A stretch of 64,000 nucleotides of DNA from CAZWAP01 sp964632005 (lineage in GTDB: Bacteria > Planctomycetota > Phycisphaerae > Sedimentisphaerales > Anaerobacaceae). The notes beneath the pieces were generated by a model. It worked only from the letters and a program-made list of their open reading frames with translations, searched no databases and was not told the DNA's origin. The translations under genes and the position numbers were made by a program. The stretch covers positions 26,089 to 90,088 of the forward strand of contig CAZWAP010000007.1 of NCBI GenBank assembly GCA_964632005.1, read 5' to 3'. Shown here one piece after another: positions 49,367 through 58,722 of this stretch (position 1 is the stretch's first letter; the number at the start of each line of letters is the position of its first letter).

Positions 49367-49450
49367 GGCCACCCTCCCACGCTTTGCTGTGGATGGCCTC
49401 CTCCTTTCGGAGTCAGACCGACAATACTATGCCGAGGTATATCCTGTCAA
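49367..49450 (-). promoter_or_regulatory. Promoter and structured leader of the unknown membrane protein
   Basis: On the minus strand a perfect TTGACA (49445-49450) precedes TAGTAT (49424-49429) at 15 bp. The leader can form CTCC-GAAA-GGAG (GNRA loop, 49401-49412) and GGCCATCC/GGGTGGCC (49367-49398) enclosing ACAGCAAAGC. Two adjacent hairpins, one with a GNRA loop, suggest a structured RNA, but I cannot match it to a known riboswitch. Confidence 0.35.
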
Positions 49451-49915
49451 GAATAAATCCGCCAAATTCCGAAAAAAAGTCAAAATATCCCGGCGTATCG
49501 CCGCTTTTTTGGGACCATTCTGCAACGATCAGCCGCCAAAGTCCCGATGACTTCATACACACCATAGAGCTACCCCTAAGGGGATAAAATCGCCGTTTTT
49601 TTCGTTTTCTTCCGGCCTCACAGTGGGTCCGGACCGGTCCTTTAGAATGGACCAGACTGCCCGCAGGTTTGCAGCGGTAGCAACTGATTCGTACAGTTTA
49701 TTATAGGAAGAAATACCCCGGGCTCGGTAGCGACCACGGCGCATCGTCCGTCTGTCTCGCCATCGGCCCGGTGACCCTCCAGTCGGCTCACAAAGCCGCC
49801 TCTAAGCGGCAAAAACGGAAGTATCCAATTTGCCGGGAGGTACTTAAGTGCAGGCCGTAACCAGACGATACTTTTGCTGTGAACAAAGTGTGTTCTTACC
49901 TGGAAGGCCACTGAA
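49451..49915. other. Intergenic region before T2SS operon 2
   Basis: These 465 bp have no convincing gene. A weak plus-strand promoter (TTGCAG, 17 bp, TACAGT) can be drawn near 49660-49690. The remaining sequence has short GC-rich stems, including GCCGCCTCTAAGCGGC, with no T-run. Confidence 0.4.
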
Positions 49916-50821
49916 TTGAAGATTTGTAAACTATTGATAATAAGTAAGTTAGTTTTAGTTGCCCTTCTGGTCTATGCTGCAGTGGCAATGCTGTTGCCGC
50001 TGCGCAATTTGAGCGAACTGTTTACACCGGTCTCGGCAAGCGGCTCGGAGCAGTTCCCCGTGGACCCTGGACGTTCCGCGACTGAGACAGATGGGCCAGC
50101 CGGCGATAGTTCGCTCATTGTCCAGGCAAACATATTCGGGCCTGCGGCAAATCCGTCGGACCAGCGCGCCCACAACCCAACCGTCTCAACTCCAGGCCTG
50201 CCCCCGTCCGCGGAAAGCGAGCTGGGGCTGGAGCTGCTCGGGGTGGTCTCGGGGGGGCCTGCACTCTCGCGGGCCATCATCAAGAATACAAAGACCGGAG
50301 CCGTTGACCTCTATCGAACAGGCCAGGACGTCGTGCCCGGTGCTTGCGTAAAGACGATCGCGGACCAGGTGGTTATCCTGCTTCACCAGGGGCAGGAAAA
50401 GATGCTCAGTCTCAGGACCGCCGCGGCCAGCTCGAAACCTGCCTCTGCGACGGGTCCAGGCAAGGCCGGCAATCCCGCCGTCAAATCCCCCGCGCCAGCG
50501 GCGACAACCAGCGGTGGCGCCAGGTCTGCACGCCCGCTATCCACGCTCGCGTATGTAATGAACTTCCTGAACAGGGCGACTATTCAACCTTACAAGGTCA
50601 ACGGACAGGTAGAGGGCCTGAAGATAACGGGCATAGAAAACGCCCCCGACGCTGAGGCCCTCGGCCTCAAGAACGGGGACATTATTCGCCAGGTCAACGG
50701 CCAGCGATTGACCAGCCTGCAAAAGGCCTTCCAGGTGATGCAAAAGGCCAGGTACCAGCGCTCCATAGATATCGAGTTGTTACGGCAAGGCCGGAGCAAG
50801 AAACTCTGCTTTGATCTGTGA
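49916..50821 (+). CDS. gspC: T2SS GspC-like protein with PDZ domain (operon 2)
   Basis: The protein is 301 aa: an N-terminal membrane helix (KLVLVALLVYAAVAMLLPL), a Pro/Ser-rich linker, the homology region (LELLGVVSGGPALSRAIIKN, GAVDLYRTGQDVVPGACVKT), a second Ala/Pro linker, and a C-terminal PDZ-like domain (GLKITGIENAPDAEALGLKN, GDIIRQVNGQRLTSLQKAF). This is the classical GspC architecture linking the platform to secretin. The start is TTG 49916 with GGAAGG eight bases upstream, an uncommon start codon. First gene of operon 2, overlapping GspD. Confidence 0.9.
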   Translation: MKICKLLIISKLVLVALLVYAAVAMLLPLRNLSELFTPVSASGSEQFPVDPGRSATETDGPAGDSSLIVQANIFGPAANPSDQRAHNPTVSTPGLPPSAESELGLELLGVVSGGPALSRAIIKNTKTGAVDLYRTGQDVVPGACVKTIADQVVILLHQGQEKMLSLRTAAASSKPASATGPGKAGNPAVKSPAPAATTSGGARSARPLSTLAYVMNFLNRATIQPYKVNGQVEGLKITGIENAPDAEALGLKNGDIIRQVNGQRLTSLQKAFQVMQKARYQRSIDIELLRQGRSKKLCFDL

Positions 50822-53136
50822 CCGGCCGGTTATGCAACCTCAAGGCCTCGGGTAAATATATGTTGTCAACCACTACAAAAAAAAGCACTTGCAACAAGGT
50901 TCTTATAGCACGAAGGGTATACGCGTCTGCTATACTTCTTATTTTCATAATCCTTGCCGGCTGCAAGTCGAATCCCGTATCCGCGCTCATTCGCCCCAGG
51001 CAGCGGGCCTTTGTGGGTCCGATTGAAAAAAACGATGATTCGCCCTCCCCCGGCGTCCGCCGGGATGATTGCCCTGGCATCGCAAATGCCGACCTTCTCG
51101 CAAAGACTAGCGCGAGAACCACTGCTGGTTCTTCCGTGCCCCGGGCACAAAGAGGCCTTGATGTTCCATCTGCTTGGCCCCAACAGCCGCAAGCCAATAC
51201 TGCTGCTGCACCGGACCAGCCCAAAGTTGACCGGGAGGCTCCCGGTGATCGGCCGACGGCCTTTGAGGCTCCGCTGCAGGTAACTTCACCGCCCAGCCTC
51301 AGCATACCCATTCTTAACGAGCCAGGGATGGCCGACAGGCTGGTTTCGGTCAACTTCGACCAGGTTGATATCCGCATGGTTCTCAAGACCATCGGCGACA
51401 TAACCGGAATCAATTTCGTCGTGGACAAAAGCGTCGCCGGCCCGGTGACGGTGATTTCACCGACCAAGATACGTCTTGGCAAACTCTACGGTATGCTGGA
51501 GTCGATCCTCGATGTCCAGGGATATGCCGCCATCCCCGGCGACGGCCTGGTCAAGGTCGTTCCCAAGGCCAGGGCCGGCAAGCACAGCCTCCTGGTGCGT
51601 CTGGGCACTGATCCCGCCCAAATCCCGCAGACCGACTCTATCGTCACCCAGATTATGCCCCTCACTTATGCCGACGCCGACGAGGTCAGCCGGATAATCC
51701 AGCCCTTCCTCGGTGTGGATGCCCAGATATCCACCTACCCCAGGACAAACTCCATAGTCGTCACCGACACCTCGTCGAACATCCACCATCTCTCTGCGAT
51801 CATCGGCCAGCTCGACGTGCCCGGCTCGAAAGAGGATGTAACGGTCATACCGCTGAAGTATGCGTCCGCCCAGGTGCTCAGTGAGCAGCTGAGCCGAATA
51901 ATGGATGTGACTGCCCCATCGTCCGGCCAGCCTTTGCGTGCCGGCCCGACCGCAAAGACCAACAAATATAAGAAGATCCTGCCCGACACAAGGACCAACT
52001 CCATCATCGTCGTCGCCAACGCCGAGGACACCGCAAAGATCCGGAGCCTGGTCGAGCGACTCGACGTCCAGCGACCCGTCGGGACCAACAATGTCCACGT
52101 GGTCTATCTTCAGAACGCCCAGTCGAAGGAGGTGGCTCAATCCCTCACCGCCGCCTTGTCGGACCTGAGAATCTCCGGCGCGATCGAAGCCGCCCAGCCC
52201 GTCCATGTCACCGCCGACGAAGGGACCAATGCGCTGATAATCTCGGCCTCCGCACAGGACTTCGAGGTCATATCCGGCATAATCGAGAAGCTCGACATCG
52301 TCCGCGAACAGGTACTCGTCGAGATGCAAATAATGGAGGTCAGCGAGGACAGCCTGAAGGAAATCGGTATCGACTGGGCCACCCTCGACCAGGCCATTGA
52401 CGACAGCGTCCGATTCTTCGGCGCTACGGGCTTCGGCCCGAGGGTCGATTTCGCCAGCGGTAATCTGGAAGGTCTCGCCATTGGAGCCTGGAGAGGCGCC
52501 GGCTCGAATCGCAGAATCGGAACCATCCTGCACGCTCTGAAAAAGCAGACCGGGGTCAACATCCTCTCAACGCCACACATCCTGACGTCAAACCACCACA
52601 CCGCCAAGATAATCGTCGGCGAAAACAGACCGTTCGTCACCGAGTCGAGAATCACCGAAACCACCGATTTCATAACCCCAACCGTCATAAAGACCTACGA
52701 GTATAAAGACGTGGGAATAACCCTCGAGATAACGCCGCACATCAGCCAGGGCGGACTGATAAGACTCGAGGTCAACACCGAGTTCACCAAGCTCATCGAG
52801 GATGTCACCACCACATCGAGTGATACGCCCGCAACAGCCAAGCGCCAGGCGCAGACTGTCATCTCGATGCTCAGCGGCTCGACGGTCGTGATCGGCGGCC
52901 TGATCCGCGACGACGCGGTCAGCGTCGAGAAAAAGGTCCCGCTGTTAGGCGACATCCCAGGCCTTGGAGCCCTGTTTAGGTTCCGAAGGGATAAACTCGA
53001 AAAGACCAACCTGTTGATCTTCATAACTCCGCACAGGCTCGGGTCGCAAAAGGACCTCGAAGATGCCACAGAAAGGAAAAGAAGGGAAATGGCTCCGGTG
53101 CTCGAAGACCTCCAGAACAAGAACGGAACCGAATGA
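50818..53136 (+). CDS. gspD: T2SS secretin GspD (operon 2)
   Basis: The protein is 772 aa. A membrane segment with lipobox-like ILAGC precedes a Pro/Ala-rich stretch. N0 (VSVNFDQVDIRMVLKTIGDI), N1-N3 repeats (MPLTYADADEVSRIIQPFLG, IPLKYASAQVLSEQLSRIM, VVYLQNAQSKEVAQSLTAAL) and the secretin domain (VEMQIMEVSEDSLKEIGIDW, GLIRDDAVSVEKKVPLLGDI, PGLGALFRF) follow in order. It forms the outer-membrane gate. GTG 50818 overlaps the GspC stop (GTGA); ATG 50860 is a possible shorter start. Confidence 0.94.
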   Translation: MTGRLCNLKASGKYMLSTTTKKSTCNKVLIARRVYASAILLIFIILAGCKSNPVSALIRPRQRAFVGPIEKNDDSPSPGVRRDDCPGIANADLLAKTSARTTAGSSVPRAQRGLDVPSAWPQQPQANTAAAPDQPKVDREAPGDRPTAFEAPLQVTSPPSLSIPILNEPGMADRLVSVNFDQVDIRMVLKTIGDITGINFVVDKSVAGPVTVISPTKIRLGKLYGMLESILDVQGYAAIPGDGLVKVVPKARAGKHSLLVRLGTDPAQIPQTDSIVTQIMPLTYADADEVSRIIQPFLGVDAQISTYPRTNSIVVTDTSSNIHHLSAIIGQLDVPGSKEDVTVIPLKYASAQVLSEQLSRIMDVTAPSSGQPLRAGPTAKTNKYKKILPDTRTNSIIVVANAEDTAKIRSLVERLDVQRPVGTNNVHVVYLQNAQSKEVAQSLTAALSDLRISGAIEAAQPVHVTADEGTNALIISASAQDFEVISGIIEKLDIVREQVLVEMQIMEVSEDSLKEIGIDWATLDQAIDDSVRFFGATGFGPRVDFASGNLEGLAIGAWRGAGSNRRIGTILHALKKQTGVNILSTPHILTSNHHTAKIIVGENRPFVTESRITETTDFITPTVIKTYEYKDVGITLEITPHISQGGLIRLEVNTEFTKLIEDVTTTSSDTPATAKRQAQTVISMLSGSTVVIGGLIRDDAVSVEKKVPLLGDIPGLGALFRFRRDKLEKTNLLIFITPHRLGSQKDLEDATERKRREMAPVLEDLQNKNGTE

Positions 53137-53168
53137 GAACCCGCCGCCGACTTTGGGGAGGCCCGACA

Positions 53169-54869
53169 ATGGATGCCGATCGGGAAAAACCGACAGCTCA
53201 AGCCGCTCAAGCCGACCACCTTGGAAGAACCCAGGCCGAGGGGCCCCCGGGCTGCGAGCAAGGCCCTACGGCTGATATGCAAGAGCTGATCCAGCCCGGC
53301 CGCTACATCGAGTCCATCGCGCCGCGGCAGTTGAACCCGGACTTGGTCAAAAGGCTGCCGCTGGAGTTCCTGAAAAGCCAGTGCGCGATCCCGATCACCT
53401 TAGACAACGGCCGGGTCGCAATCGCCCTGACCGAACCGCTCAACCTCGAAGCCTACGATGCGATAGTCGCTCTACTCGGTCAGCCCTGCCCCCGCGTTAT
53501 CGCTCCGGCCGCAGAAATAGAAAAGGCGATAAGCCGTTGTTACTATGACAGCCCGGCCGTAAACCCCAACGGCGAGGCCCCAGGCTCAGCCCACAACTCC
53601 GGCGAGGAGCCAGCCGCATCGGGCGCGCAGACCACCGCCGAGGACCTCCTCAGTATTGCCGACAAAGCGCCCACCATAAAGCTCGTCAACAGAATCTTTT
53701 TCCAGGCCGTCCACAGCAGGGCCAGCGACATCCACATAGAACCCTACGAAAACCAGGCCCGCGTTCGCTTCAGGATCGACGGCGTCTTACACGAGGTCTG
53801 CGCGCTCCCAAAGCACCAGCTCCCGGCGCTCCTCTCCCGGATAAAGATCATGGCCAACCTTAACATCGCCGAGCACCGGCTGCCGCAGGACGGCCAGAGC
53901 CGAATAAAGATCGGCCAGGACCTCGTGGACATTCGAGTTTCGGTTATCCCGACGCTCGGCGGCGAAAGGGTCATGCTAAGGCTGCTCGACAAGGCCCGCG
54001 GCCAGCTGGATCTCGACCAGATCGGTTTCGCCCCTGACCTGCTTGAGAGGTTCCGGCGGCTTATCAGAATCCCGCACGGCATAATTCTCCTGACAGGCCC
54101 TACCGGCAGCGGGAAAACAACCACCCTCTACGCCGCCCTTAGCGAGCTGAACTGCCAGGAACGAAACATCCTCACCGTCGAAGACCCCATCGAATACCAG
54201 CTCCCTGGCATAGGCCAGATGCAGGTCAGGCCCAAGATAGAGCTCACTTTTGCTAATTGTCTCAGGCACATTCTCAGGCAGGACCCCGACATCATAATGA
54301 TAGGGGAAATCCGCGACCTCGAGACCGCCCGGATCGCCATCCAGGCCTCACTTACAGGCCACCTCGTCCTCAGCACCCTGCACACCAACGATTCAGCCTC
54401 CGCCGTCACTCGACTCGTGGATATGGGCATCGAGCCGTACCTGATCTCCTCTTCAGTCATCGCCGTTATGGCCCAGCGGCTTATACGCACGGTCTGTCCG
54501 CAGTGCAAGGCACCCTGCACAGCCCAGGAATGCGAAATTGCACGCCAGGCCGCCTCCGCCCCCGAGTTGCCTGCCGACGGACAATTCTACAGGGGGATCG
54601 GCTGCGAGAACTGCCTCAATACCGGCTACTACGGAAGAACCGGCATTTTTGAACTGTTGGTTCTCGATGACCAAATCAAGGAAATGATCAACAGGCGCAG
54701 CACCGCCTATGGCATAAAGCAAGCCGCAATTCAAAAAGGAATGAGAACCCTACGGCAGGACGGCCTGCAAAAGGCACTGGCAGGCCAGACCACGCTTGAA
54801 GAAGTCTGCAGGGTCACCCAGGACACCTTGCACGAGCATTCAGGATCAGGTGAAAATGTCGGCCGTTGA
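53169..54869 (+). CDS. gspE: T2SS assembly ATPase GspE (operon 2)
   Basis: The protein is 566 aa from ATG 53169, chosen for its GGGGAGG site; ATG 53133, overlapping the GspD stop, would add 12 residues. The N-terminal MshEN-like domain (LPLEFLKSQCAIPITLDNGR) precedes the core: Walker A GPTGSGKTTT, DPIEYQLPGIGQMQV, Walker B DPDIIMIGEIRDLETA, HTNDSASAVTRL. The zinc motif is CPQC...CENC. It powers pseudopilus assembly. Its sequence differs from the operon 1 ATPase in the N-terminal half, so the two operons are not recent duplicates. Confidence 0.95.
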   Translation: MDADREKPTAQAAQADHLGRTQAEGPPGCEQGPTADMQELIQPGRYIESIAPRQLNPDLVKRLPLEFLKSQCAIPITLDNGRVAIALTEPLNLEAYDAIVALLGQPCPRVIAPAAEIEKAISRCYYDSPAVNPNGEAPGSAHNSGEEPAASGAQTTAEDLLSIADKAPTIKLVNRIFFQAVHSRASDIHIEPYENQARVRFRIDGVLHEVCALPKHQLPALLSRIKIMANLNIAEHRLPQDGQSRIKIGQDLVDIRVSVIPTLGGERVMLRLLDKARGQLDLDQIGFAPDLLERFRRLIRIPHGIILLTGPTGSGKTTTLYAALSELNCQERNILTVEDPIEYQLPGIGQMQVRPKIELTFANCLRHILRQDPDIIMIGEIRDLETARIAIQASLTGHLVLSTLHTNDSASAVTRLVDMGIEPYLISSSVIAVMAQRLIRTVCPQCKAPCTAQECEIARQAASAPELPADGQFYRGIGCENCLNTGYYGRTGIFELLVLDDQIKEMINRRSTAYGIKQAAIQKGMRTLRQDGLQKALAGQTTLEEVCRVTQDTLHEHSGSGENVGR

Positions 54870-56079
54870 ATCCAACAATCTGTTGCTCGAAGAATCGGCT
54901 CCGGCCCGGCGTCCGGGCCGGTCTGAGCGCCGCGCCGCCCCGCAGAAATCGCTTCCGCCCGATTTCGCACGGAGGATAACCACGCACGATATCGCCACGG
55001 TCACCCGACAGTTGGCTACCCTTCTCCAGGCCGGGATGACGCTGGTGCACGCGCTTTCGGCGATAATCGAGCAACTACAGGAGACCGGCCCTCTCAACCG
55101 CCCGGAGAAAAGCCCCCATCGCTCCGAAAGCACAAGCCCACCCCGCCGTTCCCGGGAGAATCTCCTTGCAATGGTCCTGCAACAGGTCCGCGACGACGTC
55201 AATCAGGGCCTGCCGTTTTCCGAGGCACTTGCGAGGTACCCCGAGATCTTCCACCCGGTGTACGTCAATATGGTAGCGGCCGGCCAGACAAGCGGCGCAC
55301 TCGACGACGTCCTGCTCAGGCTTGCAGAAATGCTCGAGAAGCGAGTCCAGCTGGCCGGAAAGGTGAAGGCAGCCGTTGCATATCCCCTGGTGATGGCCGT
55401 GGTAGCAGTGGCCGTGGTCGGATTCCTCCTGTGGTATGTTGTCCCGAGCATAACCGAGATATTTGTTCAGATGAACCGCCGCCTTCCCTGGCCAACCACC
55501 GCGCTTATCTCGATCTGCTCTTTTATCAGAACCTACTGGCTCTTGTTCCCGGCCATAGCCTGTATAGCCCTTCTCGTCGCCGGCACCTGGGTAAAAACGC
55601 CCAAAGGCAGGCTTCGCTGGGACCGCTTCAAGCTCGCGCTGCCTCTGTTCGGCGCGCTCTTCTTGAAATTCGAGGTCGCCCGCATCGCCAGGACCCTCGG
55701 TCTGCTCCTGAGAAGCGGGGTCCCCATACTCCAGGCCCTTGAGCAGGTCAAGGCCACAGCCGGCAACCGCGTGGTCGCCAACGCCCTCGCGTCCGTGCAG
55801 GAACGCCTCGCCAAGGGTGACGATCTCGCCCGGGCGATGAAGACGACCGCCCTTTTCCCGCCCATCGTCGTGCACGCAACCGCCACCGGCCAGGTCAGCG
55901 GTAATATCGAGCGGGCACTAATTGATATTGCCGATATGTACGACAGCGAGGTGGAACTCGCCGCCAGGCAGCTTACCTCGCTGCTCGAGCCAGCCGTCTT
56001 GCTCGTCGTAGGAGCACTCATAGGTTTCATAGTCCTGGCGATCCTCTTGCCGATATTCGAAATACAGCAGGTCATTTAG
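54856..56079 (+). CDS. gspF: T2SS platform protein GspF (operon 2)
   Basis: The protein is 407 aa. ATG 54856, 14 bases inside the end of gspE, has AGGTGA upstream; the longer frame from 54796 is rejected. Two T2SSF domains are visible (RQLATLLQAGMTLVHALSAI; ARTLGLLLRSGVPILQALEQ) with membrane helices (VMAVVAVAVVGFLLWYVVPS, LLVVGALIGFIVLAILLPIF). A Pro/Arg/Ser-rich insert lies near residues 70-95 and is absent from the operon 1 GspF. Confidence 0.93.
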   Translation: MSAVESNNLLLEESAPARRPGRSERRAAPQKSLPPDFARRITTHDIATVTRQLATLLQAGMTLVHALSAIIEQLQETGPLNRPEKSPHRSESTSPPRRSRENLLAMVLQQVRDDVNQGLPFSEALARYPEIFHPVYVNMVAAGQTSGALDDVLLRLAEMLEKRVQLAGKVKAAVAYPLVMAVVAVAVVGFLLWYVVPSITEIFVQMNRRLPWPTTALISICSFIRTYWLLFPAIACIALLVAGTWVKTPKGRLRWDRFKLALPLFGALFLKFEVARIARTLGLLLRSGVPILQALEQVKATAGNRVVANALASVQERLAKGDDLARAMKTTALFPPIVVHATATGQVSGNIERALIDIADMYDSEVELAARQLTSLLEPAVLLVVGALIGFIVLAILLPIFEIQQVI

Positions 56080-56094
56080 TGGAGGCTCGGAAAA

Positions 56095-56544
56095 ATGGAT
56101 CCAGCAAAAACAAAACACCCCGTCAATCAAACCGGTTTTACCCTGATCGAGTTGATGATTGTCGTGGTCATCCTCGGCCTGCTGGCCACCGTCGTTATGC
56201 CCAGGATACTGAACAGGCCTGAGCAGGCCAGGAGAATGAAGGCCAAGCTCGATATCCGCAATATCGAGTCCGCCCTGGCATTGTTCAAAACCGACACCGG
56301 CCGATTCCCGACGACCTCCCAGGGCCTCGAGGCCCTCGTCACCGACCCCGGCATAAAAGGCTACAACCGCGACGGATACCTCGAAAAGGTCCCCATCGAC
56401 CCCTGGGGCAACAAGTACATTTATATCTCGCCCGGCATCCACAGCAGAGACTACGACCTGGAATCCTACGGTAAGGACGGCGAGGACGGAGGAACCGGCG
56501 ACAACGCCGATATCGAAAGCTGGAATCTGGATGAGGTGGGCTAA
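56095..56544 (+). CDS. gspG: T2SS major pseudopilin GspG (operon 2)
   Basis: The protein is 149 aa with prepilin site TG/FTLIELMIVVVILGLLAT (Glu5), GRFPTTSQGLEALVTDP, KVPIDPWGNKYIYISPG and the C-terminal calcium loop SYGKDGEDGGTGDNADIESW, all textbook GspG. It forms the pseudopilus shaft. It lies 15 bp after GspF. Confidence 0.96.
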   Translation: MDPAKTKHPVNQTGFTLIELMIVVVILGLLATVVMPRILNRPEQARRMKAKLDIRNIESALALFKTDTGRFPTTSQGLEALVTDPGIKGYNRDGYLEKVPIDPWGNKYIYISPGIHSRDYDLESYGKDGEDGGTGDNADIESWNLDEVG

Positions 56545-56545
56545 T

Positions 56546-56974
56546 ATGCCGCAGACCGCACAAACGCCCATAGCTCCGGTCAACCCCGCAAGGGGCTTCA
56601 CATTCGTCGAGGTACTCGCGGCCCTGGCGGTCGCCTCGATCGCGCTGCTCGGCCTGCTCAGGCTGCACCTGATAAGCATCCGGATGGCCGAGTCAGCCGA
56701 GACCACCGCCCGAGCCGTCCTCATCGCGCAGCAAAAAATCGACGAGACCCTCGCCTCGGGATTCCCCGAACCGGCGGTCAGCACAGGGCGCCTCCGCGAC
56801 CGACGAGTATGCTTCAGATGGCGGACCGAGGTCAGTGAACCACGACTGAATGGAGCCCTCGAGCCGGGCTTCGCCGGGCTTCGGAAGGTCTCGGTCGACG
56901 TGGCGTGGAAGCAGGGCCTTCGAAGAAGGCATTTGCAGCTCTCAACGCTCGTTGCCAGGAGGACAGCCAGATGA
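56546..56974 (+). CDS. gspI: T2SS minor pseudopilin GspI-like (operon 2)
   Basis: The protein is 142 aa with prepilin site RG/FTFVEVLAALAVASIAL (Glu5) and the GspI-like AVLIAQQKIDETLASGF. Its place between GspG and GspJ supports GspI; no separate GspH is visible in this operon. ATG 56546 has GAGGTGGG upstream; the frame also opens at 56531. Confidence 0.83.
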   Translation: MPQTAQTPIAPVNPARGFTFVEVLAALAVASIALLGLLRLHLISIRMAESAETTARAVLIAQQKIDETLASGFPEPAVSTGRLRDRRVCFRWRTEVSEPRLNGALEPGFAGLRKVSVDVAWKQGLRRRHLQLSTLVARRTAR

Positions 56975-57687
56975 AAAACAGAACGACGAGACAGGGCTTT
57001 ACCCTCGTAGAGCTCCTTGTGGCTACCACGATGATAACCGTCATCCTCTCTATGGTTTACGGCACCTACTTTGCCGTTTCGAGGTCCACCCGTATGCACA
57101 AGGCCGGGACAGACCTCTCCGGCCGGCTCTATGCCGCCGTCCAGCAGATAGCCCGCGAACTACGTTGCGCCTACGCCGAAGCTCGCCCGGCCCCTCCGCC
57201 CGGCAGCAAAAACAACCGCCCCGGCACCGGCAACTTCTCCAGCCGCTCTTTCAATTACTTCCGCGGCGGCCTGGACCCTGCCAGCGGTGAATTTCTGCAT
57301 TTTGTCACTGCCGCCGAGGCGCTGGCCCCGGCCGAGCGGTGGGCAGGCCACGTTGAGCTCATCTACACCTTCGACAGGGCCGCGCGCACCATCCTTTCCA
57401 GCCGTAGAAAGCTCGTGCAAACAGCCACCGAATCCGCACGACCCGGCCGGCCTACCGTCCTGCTCGGTGACGTTGAACGGATTGACCTGGCATTCTTCGA
57501 CGGGCGCCAATGGGTCGACCAGTGGGATTTCGCCCGCAACAAGATTCTGCCGCCCGCCGTCAAGATAAGCATAACCTGCCGGGACCAGAACGGCCGGCAA
57601 TACAACTACGCCGCCGTCGCCCATATCTGCTGCAGCAACTATCCTGGCCGCCATGCGCCGCCCGGAAAAGATACAAAACCGACGTAA
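56971..57687 (+). CDS. gspJ: T2SS minor pseudopilin GspJ (operon 2)
   Basis: The protein is 238 aa with prepilin site RQG/FTLVELLVATTMITVIL (Glu5), then QQIARELRCAYAEAR and VERIDLAFFDGRQWVDQWDF, the GspJ body. ATG 56971 overlaps the GspI stop by ATGA; a longer frame from 56905 is rejected. It lies 2 bp before GspK. Confidence 0.88.
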   Translation: MKNRTTRQGFTLVELLVATTMITVILSMVYGTYFAVSRSTRMHKAGTDLSGRLYAAVQQIARELRCAYAEARPAPPPGSKNNRPGTGNFSSRSFNYFRGGLDPASGEFLHFVTAAEALAPAERWAGHVELIYTFDRAARTILSSRRKLVQTATESARPGRPTVLLGDVERIDLAFFDGRQWVDQWDFARNKILPPAVKISITCRDQNGRQYNYAAVAHICCSNYPGRHAPPGKDTKPT

Positions 57688-57689
57688 CA

Positions 57690-58676
57690 ATGAAGCATCG
57701 TAAAACGACAACTTCAAAGGGCTTTGTGCTTGTGGTGGTTCTCTGTATGGTCACCGCCCTGGCCGGGCTGTTATTCGCCTTCAACCTCGACTGCCGCGCA
57801 GACCTGGTGGCCGCTGATGCCCTGACAAGTTCGGCCCGGGCCCTCAACTGCGCCCGCGCAGGACTGAACCTCGCTATCGCCGCCCTGAGCAGCTCCGCCG
57901 ATTCGCCCGAGAACCCCGCGCCGATGACGCTGCTGGCAAAGACGCAACATATCGCGCTCGACGAAGGCACGTGCTCTGTAGAGGTCGAAGACCAGACCGG
58001 CAAGCTCAACATAAATCTGCTCAAGAGGCCCGACGGCAGGCTGAACAGGCCCCAGGTAGACCGGCTGCTCCGCCTGATCGACCTGCTCAATCGCGGGGAT
58101 CTCGACCGCCCGCCTATCAGTTACAGCCTGATCCCTTCGATAATCGACTGGATCGATGCCGACGAGCAGACCACTTGCCTGCAGTTTATAGCGCGCCAGA
58201 ACCTCGGCGCCGAGTCGAGCTACTACGCCAACCTTCCCGTGCCGTATCGCCCCAGGAACGCCCCGCTTGAGACTATCGAGGAGCTTCTCCTGGTCAAGGC
58301 AGTTACGCCCGAGCTGTTCGACCGTCTGCGCCGCTACATAACCGTATGGGGCGACGGCAAGGTAAACATCAATTCGGCCCCCAGGCTGGTGATAGAGAGC
58401 CTTTCGGAGAATATGGACGCCGCCCTGGCCCAGATGATCGTCTCCCGCCGCAAAGAGCGGCCCTTCGAAAGCCTGGCCCAACTGCGCGACATCCCCGGTA
58501 TGACCGACGCTCTTTACAATGTCCTCAGGAAAACCGCGACCGTTGCCCCGGCGGATAAGCACTATCAGGTTGTCTCTCGCGGCAGATCTGGCTGGCGCAC
58601 TTGCACCATCGTCGCAATGATCAGGAAAGACCCGGATACCGGAAACCTGGACGTGATTCAATACAAGGAATTATAG
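57690..58676 (+). CDS. gspK: T2SS minor pseudopilin GspK (operon 2)
   Basis: The protein is 328 aa with prepilin site SKG/FVLVVVLCMVTALAGL lacking Glu5, as in GspK. DQTGKLNINLLKRPDG, IIDWIDADEQ, TIEELLLVKAVTPELFDRL and KVNINSAPRLVIESL are GspK signatures. The acidic EF-hand-like insert of the operon 1 GspK is absent. ATG 57690 fits the leader peptide; a longer frame from 57510 overlaps GspJ. Confidence 0.9.
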   Translation: MKHRKTTTSKGFVLVVVLCMVTALAGLLFAFNLDCRADLVAADALTSSARALNCARAGLNLAIAALSSSADSPENPAPMTLLAKTQHIALDEGTCSVEVEDQTGKLNINLLKRPDGRLNRPQVDRLLRLIDLLNRGDLDRPPISYSLIPSIIDWIDADEQTTCLQFIARQNLGAESSYYANLPVPYRPRNAPLETIEELLLVKAVTPELFDRLRRYITVWGDGKVNINSAPRLVIESLSENMDAALAQMIVSRRKERPFESLAQLRDIPGMTDALYNVLRKTATVAPADKHYQVVSRGRSGWRTCTIVAMIRKDPDTGNLDVIQYKEL

Positions 58677-58722
58677 CAAATGGCGTTTGTCGAACACAGC
58701 AGCGACGTTCGGAGTTGAAACA

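Noticed and set aside
49367..49412. Cyclic-di-GMP-I riboswitch
   Set aside because: The GNRA hairpin and CAAAGC text are suggestive, but the core elements of the class (ACAGGGCAAACC-like segment) are absent, so it is reported only as an unassigned structured leader.
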